Made by a program: the position numbers and the translations under genes. A stretch of 21,224 nucleotides of DNA from a virus, in IMG/VR virus record IMGVR_UViG_3300029319_000620, positions 1 to 21,224 of that record. The stretch is one strand, 5' to 3'. This document shows positions 17,801-21,224 of the stretch, in pieces. Each line of letters begins with the position of its first letter. Position 1 is the first letter of the stretch. The notes under the pieces are model-generated. The model had not been told where the DNA came from. It saw nothing but the letters and a program-made list of their open reading frames with translations, and ran no database searches.

Positions 17801-18371
17801 AGATGTAAACGAATATTCTATCTTTTGTGTTAAATATGATAGGAATAAATATTTAAGTTTAGATAAAAATGTAATACAGGTAAAAACCGAAGCCTCTAAA
17901 GAAAAAATATCATATTCTACCTCTGAAAATATAGTAGAGTTAGATTTATCTGGGATGGGTGATGATTATTATGAAGTTATTAGGGTTGATTTTAAGAAGT
18001 TAAGTTCTCTTAATTTTGATTACCAATTCTGTAAAGAAGAAAACTTTATGGATTTTTCTGAAAGCGCGAATTATGCATATATTAATTTGAAGTTTTCAGA
18101 AATTTATAATTATGTTAACAATCAATCTGATAGTGGAAGCACTTATTATAACAAAGTTTTAAATATTTTAGAAAAAAATGGAGGTTTTGTTTGTAAAGTC
18201 CAATCCGAAAATCAATCAATAAGATTTAAGGTTCCTTACATAAATATGGAAAATAAATCTATATTTTTAGGTAAATATCCAAATTCTGTAGACACCCTTG
18301 GGCTCATATCTTTTAAATCTGATGTTAAAATTTATTTATATGATGATCAGAATAAAATTATAGAGGTGTAA
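14859..18371 (+). CDS. Central tail-tip protein, lambda gpJ-like, with a 235-residue insertion
   Basis: A 1170-residue protein that should form the trimeric hub or host-specificity protein at the tail end. The N-terminus carries STDLLCEGPIQGLV (27-40), typical of gpJ. WTDNPAWIYYDICTNQRYGV (387-406) and KYCDELI (426-432) follow. EPRFTANLYIDNETEV (668-683), FRGLTYYRNN (694-703), FSYSTGS (729-735), TSRDQARRMGLWLL (783-796), LKPGDVVQVQD (817-827) and YKIISINEEDVNEYSI (973-988) are all standard gpJ landmarks. In lambda the CDELI-like and EPRFT-like motifs are nearly adjacent. Here about 235 residues (433-667, nt 16155-16859) separate them. The protein ends about 180 residues after the YKIISI motif, without the long Fn3 and fibre extension seen in some gpJ proteins. 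The ATG overlaps the gpI stop by 4 nt. An AAGGA ends only 2 nt before it, too close to be a normal SD. Confidence 0.92.
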   Translation: MKEFFLNGFYILGENQKTTSTDQVVLSTDLLCEGPIQGLVDSDGSTLKFLKNKSLSDVGLGKGIYYNDVPIIDSELNKFNYISKGYEITDGSNNADFWDYPSTVFRYNSLLGLSNINANVALSKINSLGHCVVFDGTEDGSFSFAGAKDSQQFYSAIPDYDQYDWLLGYVPAEGYIHGTYRYDLKFPVATEPYNVANRLINFKGNAPVFSHKIKNKNIDEITVNFNANQLFTMDNDGDTLADNLDFCIELTQDNNIIRYFIYVPVSLVSKGNKLIPVKINVDLDDSSPNDYYVNIFMLAKTVALKDGRTQRSAILDSIVETVRRKGKFNYPYGVVCKSMLSSSHFKSDPTRSFDIKGLKVKVPSNYDPDSKQYYGNWDGTFSKFLQWTDNPAWIYYDICTNQRYGVGNGNVLSEDLNKWELYKIAKYCDELIESTSPKRYEADDFIYYPQIRDSIFISKVSSSGVENTIHSMREKYKPLNSGNANKIRNSDNENNSGWDIVNSIVYLYDIDKGGHGAVKKVLYSVTEGDVIESADGTPTFQEAETEGAGGLFRLHCGKDFSPSWFFQNEENGRGLSNFKEVITPHGDISNEKNSYKYVKQQIAFANANTELGAKAILLAYIYHNWWAEGNDWIKRTLITDSLFEGQSGQTILRGKCMPKAENFREPLEPRFTANLYIDNETEVLKLINDIASIFRGLTYYRNNLITTTIDVSKPISYIFNNSNVKEGLFSYSTGSIDGNYSVAKVLYKDKYKNFSDEVEIVEDAELVKEFGIVSKEILGFGATSRDQARRMGLWLLSTNRFENETVSFTTDIQGLLLKPGDVVQVQDSFKSLFTLHGRVVDINLDQTDANKNYIIIDRKINIRFAGEKIKFLFNNVRKNYKAITDSSQYEENENYDVMELVIDRIENKGNKIYFKGIQGDSLEDNVNFINFSKLAVATPFIIQGDSLNSKIQEERTLISENDLDYERENENLYKIISINEEDVNEYSIFCVKYDRNKYLSLDKNVIQVKTEASKEKISYSTSENIVELDLSGMGDDYYEVIRVDFKKLSSLNFDYQFCKEENFMDFSESANYAYINLKFSEIYNYVNNQSDSGSTYYNKVLNILEKNGGFVCKVQSENQSIRFKVPYINMENKSIFLGKYPNSVDTLGLISFKSDVKIYLYDDQNKIIEV

Positions 18372-18382
18372 TATATACTAGT

Positions 18383-21224
18383 ATGGCAACTTTTAGTGGA
18401 TTAACTGGGCCTTTAACCAGTGCTTTTGAAATAGAAGGTTTAGGAATAAAGCAATTATCTAGGCATAGTTCTTTAGATGGTTCTTTATCTCCTGAATCTG
18501 TTGGCTTACTTCCTAATTCAAAATTAACCTCTTTTACAGTTGGTCAAGATAGCTTTGAGGTAATATTACAAGTAAAAGATCCTCAGTCTAATGAGTCGAT
18601 AAGTGGAGATATTATACATTCTAATGATTTTTCAGGCATAAAAGTAGATCTCTACGATGAAGATAGAAATTTGATAAAAACTTTTTTAAAATCTAAATCT
18701 ACTTCACTTAAATTTGATAGTTTTGAATTTTACAATTCTTTTTCACAAGTTTTTGGCTCTGACTCAGCAAATGAGTATAGGAGTTTTTTCTTAGATTTTG
18801 AAACTGTAGATTTTTCTAATAACACTGATGTTCATAGTCTTTATTTAAACTATCCAAAACCTAATATTACTGGTTTTGACATATCAATTTCAAATCCCGT
18901 AAAGGTTTCACCTTTAATTGATAATTATTCTTTTTTAAAACAATTGTCAATATACACTACACCTTCTGTTAGTGGATTTTTGCCTACTGGTCGTTCTAAT
19001 TTTAATGCCCATCCTAATTATGGACTTGTTAAGCAGATATATTTTAATCAACAAAGCAATGCTTACGATCAGTCTTATAATACTGATAAAATGTGTTTTG
19101 AGTTTGATCCTGTAGTTTCAGGTTCACCTTCGGATTTAGATTTTGGTTCGTATTATAATTCTCAAGATTATATTAATCCATTTCACTTTGTTGGTATAAC
19201 GGAAGATTATTTCAGCACTGGCAGTTATTTTGTTTCATCTGGTATAAAATTAAGTAAATACAAAGAGGAATTAGTTCCTGCAAAATTAAACAATTTAACG
19301 GGTTTTGTTTTTGCGGACCAGAATAAGTATGATAAAAATTTAGACACAAAGGCTGTTTTAAAATGGGATGCTTTGCACCAGAAAGAAGTTTTGTCCTTTG
19401 AGGCTCATGTGCAAGAATATGGAGACGAAAACTTAAGCTATGTTTTTACATCTCCTAATAAAAAAATTAACATTGTGGAGTGCGCCGCTCATGGTACCGG
19501 TGTAGATGTAATAGCTAATTTAAAGACTAATACTTATTATTCTGGGTCGGAGCCTATTTTTACACCTTATGAAAATTCTGGAATAAAGTGGCCAGATCAT
19601 ACTTTATATATAGATAATTTTTCTTCTTTGCCTGTGGGGCTTTATGAAACAGGTTTTATTTTAGCAAATACAACTGAAATTAGAATTCCTTCTGGTTTTT
19701 CTAGTGATCCTGAATTGTATTTTAATTTTGGTTACGAAACTGGATCAAACCAATTTTTAATTTTTCCTAGCGGAGGTTTCTTTTCTGGGTCAGTTTATAC
19801 TGGAACTTATAGTGGAGCTAAATATACTGGAGGATATCAAAATCAAGAAGATTATCCTCCTTTAGGTTCTGATGGAGTATCTGGATTTTCTCCTTTAAAA
19901 GTAAATTTTGAAACAGGTACTTTGTTTGCAAAAAGGGTAACAGGATCAACTGGAGAAATAGATTTTATCCTATCTGAATTTGAGCCAAAGGTGGAATTTA
20001 ATGTTAAGCCTAATAAAAATTATGAAGTAAAAGTTAGAGCATCTTATGAAGATGGTACAGCTTCAGATTTTTCTGATGCGTTTTTGTTTACTTCAGGGCA
20101 AATATTAAACAATATAGAACAAATTTTTTCTGGTAAGTATGTAGTAGCTGGTTCAGGCACAAGTGGTTTTATTCCTTACTTTAGTGGCGATGATCTAATA
20201 TATGATTCTGTTATTTATCAAACTGAATCTGGTGATATAGGCATCGGGGTGACTGGAGACGATATTTCTGGTCAATTACACATTGGTGGGGATGTTTTTG
20301 TGGATGCGATTATTGAAGATCAAAATGCAGATAAAGTTTTAACGTGGAATGCTGATAGTAAATTAATTAGTTTTTCTACTTCAGGTTTAAGTGGTAATTC
20401 TGGATCAAGCGGAACTTCTGGAACTAGTGGTAGCTCTGGCACATCTGGAACTAATGGAAGTAGTGGAACCAGTGGCACTTCTGGAACTAGTGGAACTAGT
20501 GGAACTAGTGGTAGTTCTGGAACTAGTGGAACTAGCGGGACAGATGGATCTAGTGGGACTAGCGGAACTTCTGGAAGTAGTGGAACCAGTGGTACTTCTG
20601 GAACTAGCGGAACAGATGGAACACATGGGACTTCTGGCACTAGTGGAACTAGCGGGACAGATGGATCTAGTGGGACTAGCGGAACTTCTGGAAGTAGTGG
20701 AACTAGTGGTACTTCTGGAACTAGCGGAACAGATGGAACACATGGGACTTCTGGCACTAGTGGAACTAGTGGCATTTCTTCGACATATGTTGGAGAATCA
20801 ACTACTTCGATTAATTTATCTAGTTTATCTGTGGGGGTTAACACTACTTTAACCACAAGCAATGGTTTAAGTTATACAAATGGTCAATCTGTTTTAGTTT
20901 CTCACAATATAAATAACCGTTTCGATGGTTACGTCGTTTCTTATAACATAAATAATGGTTCTTTAGTATTAAATGTTATTTCTATTACAGGAACTGGTAC
21001 TTATTCTTCTTGGGATACAAACTTAAATGCTGCTGCTGGACCATCTGGAACTTCTGGAACAGATGGAAGCAGCGGAACTTCTGGATCAAATGGCACTTCT
21101 GGAACTAGCGGAACTTCTGGAACTAGCGGAACTTCTGGAACTAGCGGAACTTCTGGAACTAGCGGAACTTCTGGAACTAGTGGTAGCTCTGGCACATCTG
21201 GAACTAATGGAAGTAGTGGAACCA
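18383..21224 (+). CDS. Large tail fibre protein with Fn3-like and Gly-X-Y repeat regions, 3' partial
   Basis: The frame from ATG 18383 (MATFSGLTGPLTSAF) stays open to the window end, giving at least 947 residues. Residues 1-300 are Ser/Asp/Phe-rich and unassigned. Around 300-570 lie Fn3-like pieces (AVLKWD near 310-315, NYEVKVRASYEDGTASDFSD at 546-565) with an apparent inserted segment between them. Residues 583-667 match the fibre pattern GTSGFIPYFSGDDLIYDS, GDIGIGVTG, LHIGGDVFVDA. Residues 668-799 are 44 perfect Gly-X-Y triplets, mostly GTS or GSS. Residues 800-885 form a small compact beta domain (GLSYTNGQSVLVSH ... WDTNLN). From 886 the Gly-X-Y triplets resume to the edge. It starts 11 bp after the gpJ-like gene; GAGGTG lies 14 nt upstream, too far for a strong SD. 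Role inferred: a long side or central fibre extending from the tip. Confidence 0.85.
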   Translation, partial: MATFSGLTGPLTSAFEIEGLGIKQLSRHSSLDGSLSPESVGLLPNSKLTSFTVGQDSFEVILQVKDPQSNESISGDIIHSNDFSGIKVDLYDEDRNLIKTFLKSKSTSLKFDSFEFYNSFSQVFGSDSANEYRSFFLDFETVDFSNNTDVHSLYLNYPKPNITGFDISISNPVKVSPLIDNYSFLKQLSIYTTPSVSGFLPTGRSNFNAHPNYGLVKQIYFNQQSNAYDQSYNTDKMCFEFDPVVSGSPSDLDFGSYYNSQDYINPFHFVGITEDYFSTGSYFVSSGIKLSKYKEELVPAKLNNLTGFVFADQNKYDKNLDTKAVLKWDALHQKEVLSFEAHVQEYGDENLSYVFTSPNKKINIVECAAHGTGVDVIANLKTNTYYSGSEPIFTPYENSGIKWPDHTLYIDNFSSLPVGLYETGFILANTTEIRIPSGFSSDPELYFNFGYETGSNQFLIFPSGGFFSGSVYTGTYSGAKYTGGYQNQEDYPPLGSDGVSGFSPLKVNFETGTLFAKRVTGSTGEIDFILSEFEPKVEFNVKPNKNYEVKVRASYEDGTASDFSDAFLFTSGQILNNIEQIFSGKYVVAGSGTSGFIPYFSGDDLIYDSVIYQTESGDIGIGVTGDDISGQLHIGGDVFVDAIIEDQNADKVLTWNADSKLISFSTSGLSGNSGSSGTSGTSGSSGTSGTNGSSGTSGTSGTSGTSGTSGSSGTSGTSGTDGSSGTSGTSGSSGTSGTSGTSGTDGTHGTSGTSGTSGTDGSSGTSGTSGSSGTSGTSGTSGTDGTHGTSGTSGTSGISSTYVGESTTSINLSSLSVGVNTTLTTSNGLSYTNGQSVLVSHNINNRFDGYVVSYNINNGSLVLNVISITGTGTYSSWDTNLNAAAGPSGTSGTDGSSGTSGSNGTSGTSGTSGTSGTSGTSGTSGTSGTSGTSGSSGTSGTNGSSGT
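20408..20471 (+). repeat. 64-bp dispersed direct repeat, copy 1
   Basis: These 64 bases recur exactly at 21161-21224, 753 bp downstream and in the same reading frame. The second copy is cut by the window end, so the shared stretch may be longer. Confidence 0.85.
20531..20764 (+). repeat. 117-bp tandem duplication inside the Gly-X-Y array
   Basis: Bases 20531-20647 and 20648-20764 are the same 117 bp (39 codons, 13 triplets) with a single visible difference, C at 20587 versus T at 20704, which is silent for Thr. Each copy contains the unusual GTDGTHG segment. The near-identity indicates a recent duplication. Confidence 0.9.
21095..21180 (+). repeat. 18-bp tandem array encoding Thr-Ser-Gly pairs
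   Basis: The unit ACTTCTGGAACTAGCGGA is repeated exactly four times (21095-21166) and then partially to 21180. Each unit encodes TSGTSG. Perfect copies of this kind are prone to slippage. Confidence 0.85.
21161..21224 (+). repeat. 64-bp dispersed direct repeat, copy 2, truncated by window end
   Basis: Exact match to 20408-20471 with an offset of 753 bp, a multiple of 3. The two copies bracket the non-repetitive domain at 20780-21037. Confidence 0.85.

Larger units (their letters stand above)
20384..20779 (+). repeat. Gly-X-Y (mainly Gly-Thr-Ser) triplet array 1
   Basis: It encodes 44 uninterrupted Gly-X-Y triplets. GTS dominates, with GSS, GTD, GTH, GTN, and GLS, GNS at the start and GIS at the end. 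There is no proline, so a normal collagen triple helix is not certain; a polyglycine-II-like bundle is an alternative. Codon choice is repetitive too (GGA ACT TCT / AGT / AGC), so the array is repetitive at DNA level and not only in protein. Confidence 0.9.

Noticed and set aside
20408-20770. CRISPR-like regular repeats
   Set aside because: The repeats are in-frame Gly-X-Y codons with no unique spacers of constant length, and no cas genes are present.
20391-20852. + strand frame rich in Leu, Glu and Val overlapping the fibre gene
   Set aside because: It is another frame of the same Gly-X-Y repeat, has no fold-like composition, and conflicts with the long open frame of the fibre gene.
20320-20862. 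Long minus-strand frame encoding a Val-Pro-Leu-Val-Pro-Glu repeat
   Set aside because: It is the exact antisense of the Gly-Thr-Ser codon array and lies inside a + strand frame that runs from 18383 to the edge; stop-free antisense frames are expected from such repeats. The same holds for 21001-21195 and 20405-20743.

Overview
The window is a single-strand run of phage virion genes. All of them lie on the + strand, packed with gaps of 0-13 bp or short overlaps, and no stretch longer than about 13 bp is non-coding. They form the tail module of a siphovirus with a lambda-type tail tip. The recognisable lambda order is H (tape measure), M, L, K, I, J. The DNA is strongly AT-rich, Arg is mostly AGA and Gly mostly GGA/GGT. 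About half of the starts have no Shine-Dalgarno-like sequence. This suggests a phage (or prophage) of an AT-rich bacterium in which SD-independent initiation is common, for example a Bacteroidota-like host. An aquatic or environmental origin is plausible from the Gly-Thr-Ser fibre repeats. Host assignment is inference only: no integrase, tRNA or host gene is present.

Layout: (1) 1-3342, C-terminal part of the tape measure protein, open at the left edge. (2) 3343-4242 and 6023-6862, two paralogous beta-rich tail proteins flanking a 592-residue fibre-like protein (4244-6022). (3) 6862-8868, a gpM-like protein that carries two copies of a [carbohydrate-binding-like + gpM-like] unit, the first with a LamG/concanavalin-like domain nested in it. 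(4) 8879-11860, a 993-residue protein of unknown role with one Fn3-like segment. (5) 11864-13894, a gpL-like protein whose four-cysteine iron-sulfur motif is split by about 460 residues holding a LamG-like domain and a carbohydrate-binding-like domain. (6) 13908-14234, a free-standing JAMM/MPN peptidase domain, equivalent to the N-terminal half of lambda gpK. (7) 14224-14862, gpI-like. (8) 14859-18371, gpJ-like central tail-tip protein with a 235-residue insertion. (9) 18383 to the right edge, a large fibre protein with Fn3-like and fibre-shaft motifs, then long Gly-X-Y arrays.

Working model: the tape measure sets tail length. The gpM, gpL, gpI and gpJ homologues build the tip around it. The JAMM protein probably acts in tip maturation or in proteolysis during assembly. 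What stands out is decoration. The tip proteins themselves, not only separate fibres, carry LamG-like and carbohydrate-binding-like modules, and two extra fibre genes are interspersed. This predicts a tail tip with many glycan-binding surfaces. The repeat structure of the last gene (117-bp tandem duplication, 64-bp exact dispersed repeat, 18-bp array) suggests that fibre length and module number change by recombination or slippage.
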